Shown: in pieces, positions 32,296 to 40,757 of the stretch
How positions within the stretch are numbered: position 1 is the first letter of the stretch
How the letters are laid out: every line of letters begins with the position of its first letter
The notes under the pieces: generated by a model
What the model was told of the DNA's origin: nothing
The model's database searches: none
The model's input: the letters and a program-made list of their open reading frames with translations, nothing else
Translations under genes and position numbers: made by a program
NCBI GenBank assembly: GCA_021414105.1
Contig: JAIOPB010000059.1
Coordinates: 1-41,760, forward strand
Direction of reading: 5' to 3'
Length of the DNA stretch: 41,760 nucleotides
From: Nitrosarchaeum sp.
Lineage (GTDB): Archaea; Thermoproteota; Nitrososphaeria; Nitrososphaerales; Nitrosopumilaceae

Positions 32296-33623
32296 CTGAT
32301 TTACGAAATTATCTTTCACTAATAAGAAAGAGTGGTGATCTTAAAATTATTAAAACAAAGGTTTCAACAAAATATGAAATTGCAGGAATCACTGCAAAAG
32401 TTGATGGTTCTAATGCAGTTTTATTTGAGAATATCGCAGAAAGTGATTTTAATTTAGTTGCTAATCTTGTTGGTACTAGAAAAAGATTTGCTCAAGCAAT
32501 AGGAAGTACAGAAGAACAAATACATGAAAATATGATCTCTGCCATTAAAAAAGCAAAAAAACCCAAAGTTGTTTCCTCTGGGAAATTCATGGAAAATAAA
32601 TCAAGAAACATATCAATCATGCCTATTGTTACCCATATTGAAAAAGAATCTGGACCTTTCATAACCTCTTCAATTGCATATGTCAAGAATCCTGAAACCG
32701 GAGAGCAAAACTCATCATTTCATAGGATGATGCCAATTGATAAAACTCATTTTTCAATTAGAATGGTTGAAGGAAGGCATCTGCATCGATGTTTTATTGA
32801 TGCAAAAGAACACCATGAAGATCTCAAAATTGCAGTAACTATAGGTGTACACCCAGCAATATCCATCGCAGGTGCATATCAAGCTGAATGGGGTAAAGAT
32901 GAAATTAATATTGCAAATTCTCTTTTAGGATGGAAACTCACTTTGGCCAAACTTCCTTACACGAGATTACATGTTCCTTCTGGAACCGAAATTGTAATGG
33001 AAGGAAAAATTCTACAAGATAAAACTCATCCAGAATGGATGGTAGAAATGCTTCAAACTTATGATCATCATAGATCACAACCAATTTTTGAGTTAGAATC
33101 TTTGTATTATAGAAATAATCCGATTTTTCATGATGTTCTTTCTGGGTTTTCAGAACACCGGCTATTAATGGGAATGCCAATTGAATCAAAATTAAATGGA
33201 GAATTGAAAAAAGCATTTCCTCAAACTAAACATGTCTCAATGACAAATGGTGGATGTAATTGGTTACATGCAGTAGTCCAGATAAAAAAGAAAACTAACT
33301 CTGATCCGAAAAAAATAATTAAAAAAACATTCGAATTACATCGTTCATTAAAACAAGTCACTGTTGTAGATGAAGACATTGATCCTAATAATGCGGAATC
33401 TGTTGAATATGCAATGGCAACAAGATTTCAAGCTGATAAAGATTTGATAATACTAACTAATGTACGAGGTTCCAGTCTAGATCCTTCTAGTGATCAAAAG
33501 AACTTGAAGACTGCAAAAATTGGCATAGATGCAACAAGATCTCTTTTAAAACCCTCAGAGGGATTTGAATTAGCAAAAATCCCAAAAATAAACAAAATTA
33601 AACTAGAAAATTATTTCAAATAG
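32292..33623 (+). CDS. UbiD-family decarboxylase (anhydromevalonate phosphate decarboxylase candidate)
   Basis: UbiD enzymes use prenylated FMN for reversible decarboxylation. The 443-residue protein shows family segments SSIAYVKNPETGEQNSSFHR, the metal/prFMN region SIRMVEGRHLHRCF, IGVHPAISIAGAYQ and WMVEMLQTYDHHR. In archaea with the modified mevalonate pathway, a UbiD homologue decarboxylates trans-anhydromevalonate 5-phosphate on the way to isoprenoid lipids; a Nitrosopumilus-like host should use that route, so this is my preferred role. The TTG start overlaps the PAC3-like gene by four bases. The UbiX prenyltransferase is not in the window. Confidence 0.88.
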   Translation: MTDLRNYLSLIRKSGDLKIIKTKVSTKYEIAGITAKVDGSNAVLFENIAESDFNLVANLVGTRKRFAQAIGSTEEQIHENMISAIKKAKKPKVVSSGKFMENKSRNISIMPIVTHIEKESGPFITSSIAYVKNPETGEQNSSFHRMMPIDKTHFSIRMVEGRHLHRCFIDAKEHHEDLKIAVTIGVHPAISIAGAYQAEWGKDEINIANSLLGWKLTLAKLPYTRLHVPSGTEIVMEGKILQDKTHPEWMVEMLQTYDHHRSQPIFELESLYYRNNPIFHDVLSGFSEHRLLMGMPIESKLNGELKKAFPQTKHVSMTNGGCNWLHAVVQIKKKTNSDPKKIIKKTFELHRSLKQVTVVDEDIDPNNAESVEYAMATRFQADKDLIILTNVRGSSLDPSSDQKNLKTAKIGIDATRSLLKPSEGFELAKIPKINKIKLENYFK

Positions 33624-33692
33624 CAAGATTAAAGCATCATACGAAATTTAATATCTGATTTTTATGGAACAGTTTAAGAGTCTCAAAAATTA

Positions 33693-34115
33693 TTGTTAAT
33701 TGTGACCTCAGAAGAAAAATCAAATGAGTGGGATTCTCTTTGGCAAGAATATTCAAAATCGCTTGAAAACTGGAAAACCATGTTTGAACAAATCCAAAAT
33801 GCAACTAATGACATGCAAACCAAATTTAATGAGGTATGGGAAAAAGCCACCAAGGAATCTAGTGTTGATACTATGAAGTTATTTAGTGAAAATTGGCAAA
33901 AATCGCTTAGCGATGCTGGAATGAAATCATTTAAAGAATTTGGAGATGCTTGGCAAAAATCTCTCAATGAAGCTAATGCGTCAACTTTCAAACAATTTGT
34001 AGAAAATTGGCAAAAGACTCTAAATTCATCTGGGATGGAACAGATGAAAGCCTATGGTGAAATGATGAAAAAATTTGCAGAGACATGGAATAACATGTGG
34101 CCTAAACTAATGTAA
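33693..34115 (+). CDS. Trp-rich helical phasin-like protein, paralogue 1
   Basis: The 140-residue protein is all helical, with regularly spaced tryptophans and short units of the type FxENWQKSL...SGM (VDTMKLFSENWQKSLSDAGM, FKEFGDAWQKSLNEANA, FKQFVENWQKTLNSSGM). It shares the N-terminal W-x-E-Y-x-x-x-L-x-x-W and the C-terminal SG...KAY...F..TW patterns with the minus-strand gene at 35146-35616, so the two are paralogues. This look is that of phasins and PhaE subunits that coat polyhydroxyalkanoate granules. The start is TTG (or GTG at 33702). The granule role is inference. Confidence 0.75.
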   Translation: MLIVTSEEKSNEWDSLWQEYSKSLENWKTMFEQIQNATNDMQTKFNEVWEKATKESSVDTMKLFSENWQKSLSDAGMKSFKEFGDAWQKSLNEANASTFKQFVENWQKTLNSSGMEQMKAYGEMMKKFAETWNNMWPKLM

Positions 34116-34232
34116 TAAATTGTGAGAAATTTTTTCTTTTGCTATTTGTAATAATACACTGATTAATGAAATCTAGAATATCTATTTCCAGAATAATATC
34201 CACATTGTCAATTACATAATTTTTTCTCTTCA

Positions 34233-34610
34233 TTATTCTTTGTCAGAACTGATTGCAAATTTTGATTGCTTCTTTAAATTTTGCGCAAGCTCTTTGAAAA
34301 TTTCATTTACACTAACATCCACAAGATTTATTGTAGCATTTTCTATTACTATTTGCTTCTCAAATTTCTCTTTTATTGCAAAAGATACTGATGACCAATG
34401 AAGTATTCCCTTTAATTGCTCTTCTACTGTAACATTTGTTGTTGGAAAATTAGAAGGAGAAAAAACAACTCCATTTGTCCATTGCATAGTTGGAATTGCA
34501 CCCCCTGATGATCTAGTACTAAATGCTATTTGTTTTACCCAATCATCAAACTTGTATTCTATAACTTCATGAATCACTAATTTTTTCCATGGTTCAATTG
34601 ATATTTCCAT
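34233..34610 (-). CDS. Hypothetical protein between the phasin-like paralogues
   Basis: I do not recognise this 125-residue protein. It is mixed alpha/beta with no signal peptide, membrane segment or cysteine: MEISIEPWKKLVIHEVIEYK, WTNGVVFSPSNFPTTNVTVE, then ATINLVDVSVNEIFKELAQN. The start is ATG. It faces the CheY gene divergently, and a stretch of about 117 bases separates its end from paralogue 1, with which it converges. Confidence 0.7.
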   Translation of the reverse strand: MEISIEPWKKLVIHEVIEYKFDDWVKQIAFSTRSSGGAIPTMQWTNGVVFSPSNFPTTNVTVEEQLKGILHWSSVSFAIKEKFEKQIVIENATINLVDVSVNEIFKELAQNLKKQSKFAISSDKE

Positions 34611-34723
34611 TTGAAAATGAATTTAATAAAACCAATTATAATCCTATTTTTTGTGCCTAGATTAAGTGTAAGTATTCTTTGATACACTCATGCATCTAAA
34701 TTCCTTAATGTGTACTATGACAC

Positions 34724-35098
34724 ATGACTAGAACTATGATTATAGATGATTCTGAAGAATTACGTTTAGCAATGAAGGATTTTCTTTTGATACATAATCA
34801 TAATGTTGTAGCTGAGGCAAGTGATGGTATTGAAGCAATTGAGAAATATCATTCTGAAAAACCTGAACTTGTATTCTTAGATTTGACAATACCTAAACTT
34901 GATGGATTAAGTGTTTTAAAAAAAATTCGATTTCGAGATCCAGCTTCTAAAATTATAGTTATAACTGGTAATGATGATATGAAAATTTTTGAAGAATGTA
35001 CACGTTTGGGTGTTCTTGCATTTCTTATAAAACCATTTGATTTGAATGATGTTTTATCTGCTATTTCTTTTTCAAAGGAACCAATCATTATGAAATGA
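34724..35098 (+). CDS. CheY-like single-domain response regulator
   Basis: The 124-residue receiver domain has Asp8-Asp9, phosphoacceptor Asp53 in VFLDLTIP, switch Thr81 in VITGND and Lys103 in LIKPF. No output domain is fused. It is distinct from the receiver at 16736-17092, with low identity apart from the signature positions. It converges on the second phasin-like gene and diverges from the 125-residue hypothetical protein gene. No kinase lies close by. Confidence 0.9.
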   Translation: MTRTMIIDDSEELRLAMKDFLLIHNHNVVAEASDGIEAIEKYHSEKPELVFLDLTIPKLDGLSVLKKIRFRDPASKIIVITGNDDMKIFEECTRLGVLAFLIKPFDLNDVLSAISFSKEPIIMK

Positions 35099-35145
35099 TC
35101 TTAAACATTGAATTTTTATTTATAATAATTTAAAAAATATTAAAG

Positions 35146-35616
35146 TCATACATGACTTGTTTGCCAAGTTTGATTGAATTGTTTTATGGCTTCTTGATAT
35201 GCTTTAATTGAATCATCACCAGAAGTTTTTAGAAATTTTTCCCACTGTTCGTTGAATTTTTTGATTGAATCTATATTAGTTTCTTTAAAGATATTTTCAA
35301 TCATTTTTGTTTGTTGTTTTATGTATTCGGGACCTATTTCTTGCCAGGTATTTTCCCAACTTGAACTAACTTTTTTCAAGAGTTCGGTATCTGATTCTAA
35401 AGCTCTTTGACATGCATCATGATACGTCATCAATGTATCGTTTGTAGCTTTTTGCCACTGTGCAAGTGATTCTTTCCACACGCCTAAAGCAGAATTGTAT
35501 TCTTTCCATGCCTTTTCAAATTCTGGCTTTGATGAAGATTTTGTTTGTTTTATTGGTTTAGAAACTAATTCCTTTACATGCTTCTTTTTTGGACTAGTTT
35601 TTTTCTTTATAGCCAT
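35146..35616 (-). CDS. Trp-rich helical phasin-like protein, paralogue 2
   Basis: The 156-residue protein has a basic N-terminal tail (MAIKKKTSPKKKHVKELVSK) followed by helices with spaced tryptophans: FEKAWKEYNSALGVWKESLA, VSSSWENTWQEIG and KFNEQWEKFLKTSG, then SIKAYQEAIKQFNQTW. These align by eye with paralogue 1 at both ends (EYxxxLxxW, SGxxxxKAY). The basic tail is absent from paralogue 1. Phasin/PhaE-like granule or scaffold proteins are the best match. The gene stands alone on the minus strand. Confidence 0.75.
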   Translation of the reverse strand: MAIKKKTSPKKKHVKELVSKPIKQTKSSSKPEFEKAWKEYNSALGVWKESLAQWQKATNDTLMTYHDACQRALESDTELLKKVSSSWENTWQEIGPEYIKQQTKMIENIFKETNIDSIKKFNEQWEKFLKTSGDDSIKAYQEAIKQFNQTWQTSHV

Positions 35617-35683
35617 AAAATAGATTAAAAATAGTAGATGTTAAAGTTTTCAATTATTCCAGAATATGAAAATTCATAATTAT

Positions 35684-35848
35684 CTATTTTTCTTTAAATT
35701 TTGATGCCTTGCTAAAATTTGGTGCGTATTTTTCCTCCTTATTCTTAAATAAATTATAATGATACTCACATAGATTTCTCGTTTCTTTAAATCCTATTTT
35801 CACTGATTGATTGGCTCTAATCTTACACTCTGATATACTACATTTCAA
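35684..35848 (-). CDS. Small zinc-finger-like protein (54 aa)
   Basis: A short minus-strand frame from TTG 35848 to TAG 35684 encodes 54 residues, starting MKCSISECKIRANQSVKIGF and containing NLCEYHYNLFKNKEEKYAPN. The cysteines (3, 8 and 27) and His30 form a C-x4-C...C-x2-H pattern, as in small zinc fingers. A strong TATA-like element (TTATATAATT on the minus strand) is centred about 32 bases upstream, the right distance for a leaderless transcript. It occupies what would otherwise be a 390-base gene-free gap. Function unknown. Confidence 0.6.
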   Translation of the reverse strand: MKCSISECKIRANQSVKIGFKETRNLCEYHYNLFKNKEEKYAPNFSKASKFKEK

Positions 35849-35877
35849 TAATCTCTATGAATTTTATCTACTAATAA

Positions 35878-35888
35878 AATTATATAAT
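35878..35888 (-). promoter_or_regulatory. TATA-like element for the 54-aa zinc-finger gene
   Basis: The minus strand reads AATTATATAAT here, about 30-35 bases upstream of the TTG at 35848. This is the best TATA match in the 35617-36005 gap and supports a leaderless minus-strand transcript. Confidence 0.45.
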
Positions 35889-36005
35889 TATCATCGCTAA
35901 AAAAATAATTTTGATTTACTATTAAATGATGAATTAATTTCATTTGAATTAAACTGAATATCTATTTCATGTTATCTTTTTATGATTGGAAAATATTAAA
36001 AAATT

Positions 36006-36215
36006 ATGTCAGAAGATGAAAAAGGAAAACGATTCCTTGAATTAATTGATCAACAAAATAATGTTCAATGGAGTATTATTGCAAAATTGACTTTGCTAGT
36101 TAACTCTAAATGGAATTCTTCTCAATTACAAAATGAGATAGAATTACTTATCGAAACACATTCTAAAATCACAAAAGAGCTAAACAGTCTAGATAAAAAT
36201 AGCAGTATCTTATAA
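36006..36215 (+). CDS. Small helical hypothetical protein
   Basis: The 69-residue protein is predicted helical with heptad-like spacing (WSIIAKLTLLVNSKWNSSQL, QNEIELLIETHSKITKELNS). It has no cysteines or membrane segment. The ATG start follows an AT-rich stretch without a ribosome site, as in leaderless genes. Its last six bases overlap the end of the convergent ctaB gene. No family is recognised. Confidence 0.65.
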   Translation: MSEDEKGKRFLELIDQQNNVQWSIIAKLTLLVNSKWNSSQLQNEIELLIETHSKITKELNSLDKNSSIL

Positions 36216-37139
36216 TGCTGAATCTACCATTAACGCTATGAACAAAACTGCCAAATAAGGACTGGAAAACTTAAACAATGTCCACGATGCTTTTTCCATA
36301 GGTTTTGCAATTACCCAGGCTGATAATATGATCATTAAAGCACCTGATGCTATTGCAGTCCACAAGTAAACTGAACCAACCATTGATTCTCCACTTTCAG
36401 TTGTTAAAAAGAATGGTGCAATTGAAAATAATACCATTACAAACGTTGAACCCGCAATTGCTCTTGCTGATGTTTTCTCGGATTGTACAGCTGTTAACAT
36501 TGGAACATTAACTTTGTTGTAATCTTCTTTGAAATGTAAGGTTAAAGCCCAAATATGCATTGGAATCCAAATAAATACAAGTCCTGCCATTGCCAAACCC
36601 ATTGTCCACAAATCTGTCGTAGTAACAGCTACCCATCCTATCATTGGAGGAGACCCTCCGCATAAACCACCTAAAATTATGTTAGTTCTAGAATTTCGTT
36701 TTAATATGTATGAATAAACAAGAATGTTGTTTAGTAAACCAAATGCAATAAAGGTTGTTGCCCAAATACCTTGTTCTAAAGTAGTTGTAAATGAGATTCC
36801 AAATGCTAACACTAGAGAAATTCCAGCTAATGCAAGACCAAAGTTTCTAGCTTTTTCAGCAGGATAGATTCTTTTTGATGGAAGTGGCCTATTTTTTGTT
36901 CTCTCCATTATTGCATCTATATCCCTATCATGATAATTGGTTAGAGTATTTGCTGCAGCAGATCCTGCAGCAACAGAGAATAGCATCAATATCCATGTTG
37001 CAGGAGAAATTTCAATATTGTAAATATTTGATGCAGTTAAAGTTGCTCCAAATGCAGTAAAAACTAGTAAATACCAAATTTTTGGTTTTGTTAACTCATA
37101 ATATACTGCAACGCGAGATTCTGATTTCTGTTTTTGCAA
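36210..37139 (-). CDS. ctaB: Protoheme IX farnesyltransferase (heme O synthase)
   Basis: CtaB attaches a farnesyl group to heme b, making heme O for terminal oxidases, and is an integral membrane prenyltransferase of the UbiA type. The 309-residue protein has about nine membrane segments and the diagnostic NYHDRDIDAIMERTKNRP at 68-85 (prenyl diphosphate/Mg site), with a second aspartate-bearing loop HFKEDYNKVNVPML. It begins with TTG two bases after the Lrp-type regulator gene, so the two form one operon. Oxygen-respiring ammonia oxidisers need it for the heme-copper oxidase. Confidence 0.95.
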   Translation of the reverse strand: MQKQKSESRVAVYYELTKPKIWYLLVFTAFGATLTASNIYNIEISPATWILMLFSVAAGSAAANTLTNYHDRDIDAIMERTKNRPLPSKRIYPAEKARNFGLALAGISLVLAFGISFTTTLEQGIWATTFIAFGLLNNILVYSYILKRNSRTNIILGGLCGGSPPMIGWVAVTTTDLWTMGLAMAGLVFIWIPMHIWALTLHFKEDYNKVNVPMLTAVQSEKTSARAIAGSTFVMVLFSIAPFFLTTESGESMVGSVYLWTAIASGALMIILSAWVIAKPMEKASWTLFKFSSPYLAVLFIALMVDSAL

Positions 37140-37141
37140 TG

Positions 37142-37609
37142 CTAGTCACTATCCTTTAATGACTTATATGGCATTGCTTTTGCGCGCGACTTCATTTCAA
37201 TAAATGACTCTGATGACTGTATTCCTTCAATTCGTCCAATTTTTTCAGATACCATTTTGTGCATCTGATCCAACGATTTTGCATACATAGTTACTAAGAT
37301 ATCAAATCTTCCTGTAACTTCTGCAATTTCTCTTACTCCATCTATTTTGAATAATTCTTCAATTATATGATCTCGTTGTTTTGTATCCATGTTTATTCCT
37401 GTTAGTGCCTTTACATTGTAACCAAGCTCTGCATCATTTACAACAATTGTAAAACGTTCAATTAATTTTCGTTTTACTAGACGTTTAATTCTTGAGTATA
37501 CCACTGATGAATTAACATTAATTTTTTTTGATAATCTTGGAACTGAAATTGATGCATCATTAGATAATTCTGATAAAATTTGTAAATCTAATTCATCAAC
37601 TTTTACCAT
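37142..37609 (-). CDS. Lrp/AsnC-family transcriptional regulator
   Basis: The 155-residue protein has an N-terminal helix-turn-helix (DELDLQILSELSNDASISVP, RLSKKINVNSSVVYSRIKRL) and a C-terminal RAM/ligand domain (VREIAEVTGRFDILVTMYAK). Such proteins form octamers that respond to amino acids or act as chromatin-like organisers. It precedes ctaB by two bases in one operon and lies downstream of asd. Control of heme synthesis or of its own operon is conceivable but not shown. Confidence 0.92.
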   Translation of the reverse strand: MVKVDELDLQILSELSNDASISVPRLSKKINVNSSVVYSRIKRLVKRKLIERFTIVVNDAELGYNVKALTGINMDTKQRDHIIEELFKIDGVREIAEVTGRFDILVTMYAKSLDQMHKMVSEKIGRIEGIQSSESFIEMKSRAKAMPYKSLKDSD

Positions 37610-37680
37610 TTAAAACATCCAAAACGATCTAGATTTCTGGATCTTATAAAGTTATTATTGTAAAAATTACAAAAAATAGT

Positions 37681-38763
37681 CTAAATTTTACCTTTTTTGT
37701 AAAGCATCTCTGCTAACAAAACAGCACCTTTTGCTGATCCCATTTTTTTATTATGTGAGAATAGCACATACTTTAAACCATGATCAAACAATTTTTCTTT
37801 CTCCACTCTTCCAATTGTTGTAGTCATACCATCACCAACACTGCGTTCCATTCTTGGTTGAGGTCGTGTTGGATCTTCATGAAATGCATAATATTTCTCA
37901 GGAGATGATGGGAGACCTGATATGGTACTCTCTTTATTGGCATCATCATAGACTTGTTTTGCAATTTGTGGGTCTATTTCTTTTTCCGTTTCTACAAAAA
38001 CTGATTCTGTATGACCGTCAATTACTGGAACTCTGGTACACGTACAACTTACTCTGATATTGGCATCTTCAATTTTTCCATTCTTTAATTTACCCAAAAT
38101 CTTTCTAGTTTCAATTCTTACTTTTTCTTCCTCTTTTGCAATATATGGTATTATATTGTCAGTGATGTTCATTGCAGAAACACCAGGAGCACGACCCGCA
38201 CCAGATATTGCTTGCATTGAAGTCATCATCACCTTTTTTGCACCGTATTTTTCATAAAGTGGTTTTAAAGTAATTGCCAAACCTGTCGTAGTACAATTTG
38301 GGAGTGGTGCAACCCAACCCTTCCAATTTCTATTTTTCTTTTGTATCTCTAATAATTCTGATTGTTCATCATTGATTCCAGGAATTAGAATAGGTACGTC
38401 TTCTTCATAACGATAAGCAGAGCTAGTTGAAATTACCGGTACTTCTGCTGCAATCTTAGTCTCAATATCTCTTGCTGCATTTGATTCAACTGCAGAGAAT
38501 ACTAAATCTAATTGTGACAAATCTAATTCATCTGTATTTTTTACAGTCATCTCTTTAATGTACTCTGGAATTTGACCATCGACTTCCCAAGATATTATTC
38601 CACTGTTGGGATCTTTAATGGCATCAAGATATTTTTTTCCAGCAGAGCGCTCAGATGCTGCAATCTGTGTAACTTCAAACCAAGGATGATTATTTAGTGA
38701 TTGTACAAATTCTTGTCCTACAGAACCTGTAACCCCTACAATTGCCACTCGTTTCTTATCCAC
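37681..38763 (-). CDS. asd: Aspartate-semialdehyde dehydrogenase
   Basis: The enzyme reduces aspartyl phosphate to aspartate semialdehyde for lysine, threonine and methionine synthesis. The 360-residue protein has the nucleotide-binding GVTGSVGQEFV at 10-20, the catalytic Cys157 in PLPNCTTTGLAI and the active-site His in PVIDGHTESVF. The start is GTG at 38763. In Sulfolobales, malonyl-CoA reductase is a relative of this family, so a carbon-fixation role cannot be fully excluded, but the biosynthetic function fits best. Confidence 0.93.
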   Translation of the reverse strand: MDKKRVAIVGVTGSVGQEFVQSLNNHPWFEVTQIAASERSAGKKYLDAIKDPNSGIISWEVDGQIPEYIKEMTVKNTDELDLSQLDLVFSAVESNAARDIETKIAAEVPVISTSSAYRYEEDVPILIPGINDEQSELLEIQKKNRNWKGWVAPLPNCTTTGLAITLKPLYEKYGAKKVMMTSMQAISGAGRAPGVSAMNITDNIIPYIAKEEEKVRIETRKILGKLKNGKIEDANIRVSCTCTRVPVIDGHTESVFVETEKEIDPQIAKQVYDDANKESTISGLPSSPEKYYAFHEDPTRPQPRMERSVGDGMTTTIGRVEKEKLFDHGLKYVLFSHNKKMGSAKGAVLLAEMLYKKGKI

Positions 38764-38847
38764 AATCTAAAAAATCTTTTATTCAATTAATATTCGTTTT
38801 CTGAATTTGACCAAAACATACTATATCAGCACAGATTATTTCAAATT

Positions 38848-39921
38848 ATGAGGATAAATCCAAACATATCCGTACATAAGCGAATTTCTCATGGAGGACC
38901 TTTTTCAATAACATGTCCAAGTTCTGATATTTTGGATTTTAGCTCAAACATCAATCCTATGGGTATTTCTTCGCTGGTGCGTAAAACCGTAAAAAATCAG
39001 TTAGATACAATTCAAATCTATCCTGATTCAGAATCTACTCAACTTAGAAAAAATCTTCAACACTATACCAAAATACCATATTCTCAAATTGTGGTGGGAA
39101 ACGGTGCTACAGAAATAATTTATAATTTCTGTCAGGCCTTTTTATCAAATAAAACACCTGTTTTGATTCCAATTCCAACTTTTGGTGAATATGAATCTGC
39201 AGCAAAACTTAGTGGTGCCAAAGTTTCATTTTTTAAAACAATGAATTTAGAAAAAGATGTTGATGACTTTATTTCTAGGCTTCCAAATAATGGTTGTATC
39301 TTTATTTGTAATCCAAATAATCCAACAGGTAATTTAATTTCAAAAAAAACTTTACAAAAGATAATCATATCAGCAAATAAAAAGAAAACTTTGGTGTTCA
39401 TTGATGAATGCTTTATTGAGCTAGTACCAGATCATGACGAATCAATCATTAAATTCATAAAAAAATATAATAATTTATTCATTTTACGTTCTCTAACAAA
39501 ATCATTTGCTCTAGCTGGTTTACGAATTGGCTATGGTATAGGTTCAAAACAGATGATTTCTGTTTTAAATAAAATCAAAATTCCTTGGAATGTCTCAGGA
39601 TTAGCACAACAAGCAGCATCCGCTGCTCTTTTACATTCATTTTATTTAACCAAAGTAAAAAAAATGATTAAAAAAGAATCAATTTACCTAATTAATTATA
39701 TTTCTAAACTAAAAAATTTTCAATGTAATGCTACTTCGACAAATTTTATTTTAATAAAAACAAAAATGAAATCAAAAACATTACAAAAAAAATTACTTGA
39801 AAAGAAAATCCTAATTCGTGATTGTAGTACAATTCGCGGATTAAATAATAATTACATTCGTATTGCTGTAAAGACAAGAAAAGAAAATGAAAAATTAATC
39901 AAAGCTTTGGAGAGATTATGA
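38848..39921 (+). CDS. cobD: Threonine-phosphate decarboxylase / HisC-like aminotransferase
   Basis: This 357-residue PLP enzyme of fold type I has the N-terminal HGGPFSITCPSSDILDFSSN followed by INPMGIS, characteristic of CobD (threonine-O-3-phosphate decarboxylase), and the PLP lysine Lys218 in TKSFALAGLRIGYG. CobD makes (R)-1-aminopropan-2-ol phosphate, the linker of the cobalamin nucleotide loop. Histidinol-phosphate aminotransferases look alike, but the overlap of four bases (ATGA) with cobQ and the following cbiB, which uses the product, decide for cobalamin. Confidence 0.88.
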   Translation: MRINPNISVHKRISHGGPFSITCPSSDILDFSSNINPMGISSLVRKTVKNQLDTIQIYPDSESTQLRKNLQHYTKIPYSQIVVGNGATEIIYNFCQAFLSNKTPVLIPIPTFGEYESAAKLSGAKVSFFKTMNLEKDVDDFISRLPNNGCIFICNPNNPTGNLISKKTLQKIIISANKKKTLVFIDECFIELVPDHDESIIKFIKKYNNLFILRSLTKSFALAGLRIGYGIGSKQMISVLNKIKIPWNVSGLAQQAASAALLHSFYLTKVKKMIKKESIYLINYISKLKNFQCNATSTNFILIKTKMKSKTLQKKLLEKKILIRDCSTIRGLNNNYIRIAVKTRKENEKLIKALERL

Positions 39922-40757
39922 AATCATTAATGATTCAAGGCACATCATCAGGATCTGGCAAAACAACACTAGTTGCAGCACTCTGTAGAATTTTTTCAGA
40001 CAAGGGATTTTCAGTAGCACCATTTAAATCTCAAAATATGTCAAATTACGCCTACAAAACAAAAGATTTTGAAATATCCCGAGCCCAAGCTATACAGGCA
40101 ATAGCTGCCCGATGTGAAATCACCCCTGATCTAAATCCAATTCTTCTAAAACCTCTCGGTGATTACTATAGTAATGTATACCTTAATGGAAAAATATTCA
40201 AGAAAATGCATGCCACTGAATATTACCAAAACTTTGTACAAACCCAAGGATTGAATATTGCTACAAAATCACTCAAAGCTCTTCAAAAAAACTATGATCT
40301 TATTATTTTAGAAGGAGCTGGCTCACCAACTGAAATTAATTTAAAAAAATCTGACATAGCAAATATGAAAATGGCAGAAATATCTAATTCTTCAGTATTA
40401 CTAATTACTGATATCGATAAAGGAGGTTCATTTGCCAGTATTGTTGGCACTATGTCGCTTTTAGATAAAAGACATCAAAAATTAATCAAAGGTTTTGTTA
40501 TCAATAAATTTCGAGGTGATATTAATATTCTTAAACCAGGTTTTAAAAAAATTAAAGAGATAACAAAACGTCCAATATTAGGTACAATACCTATGATTGA
40601 CTTTGATCTACCTGAAGAAGATTCATTGAGTGGCAAAGCAAAGAATATCACTTGGAATAAAAAAAATCTAGACAAAATAGAAAGTGAAATTGACAAGCTT
40701 AGCAAATTAGTAAATTCAAATTTGAATATTACAGAAATAGAGAGGATGATAAGTTGA
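39918..40757 (+). CDS. cobQ: Cobyric acid synthase CobQ, lacking the glutaminase domain
   Basis: CobQ amidates four side chains of adenosylcobyrinate a,c-diamide. The 279-residue protein is clearly the N-terminal ATP-dependent synthetase half: P-loop GTSSGSGKTT at 8-17, VAPFKSQNMSNYAY, EISRAQAIQAIAARCE, NPILLKPLGD and LLITDIDKGGSFASIVGT. A normal CobQ has nearly 500 residues and a C-terminal class I glutaminase with a catalytic Cys-His-Glu; this is missing. The stop overlaps the cbiB start (TTGA), and the tail is a clean helix, so the short form looks natural rather than truncated. Ammonia may be used directly or come from a separate glutaminase. Confidence 0.9.
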   Translation: MKSLMIQGTSSGSGKTTLVAALCRIFSDKGFSVAPFKSQNMSNYAYKTKDFEISRAQAIQAIAARCEITPDLNPILLKPLGDYYSNVYLNGKIFKKMHATEYYQNFVQTQGLNIATKSLKALQKNYDLIILEGAGSPTEINLKKSDIANMKMAEISNSSVLLITDIDKGGSFASIVGTMSLLDKRHQKLIKGFVINKFRGDINILKPGFKKIKEITKRPILGTIPMIDFDLPEEDSLSGKAKNITWNKKNLDKIESEIDKLSKLVNSNLNITEIERMIS

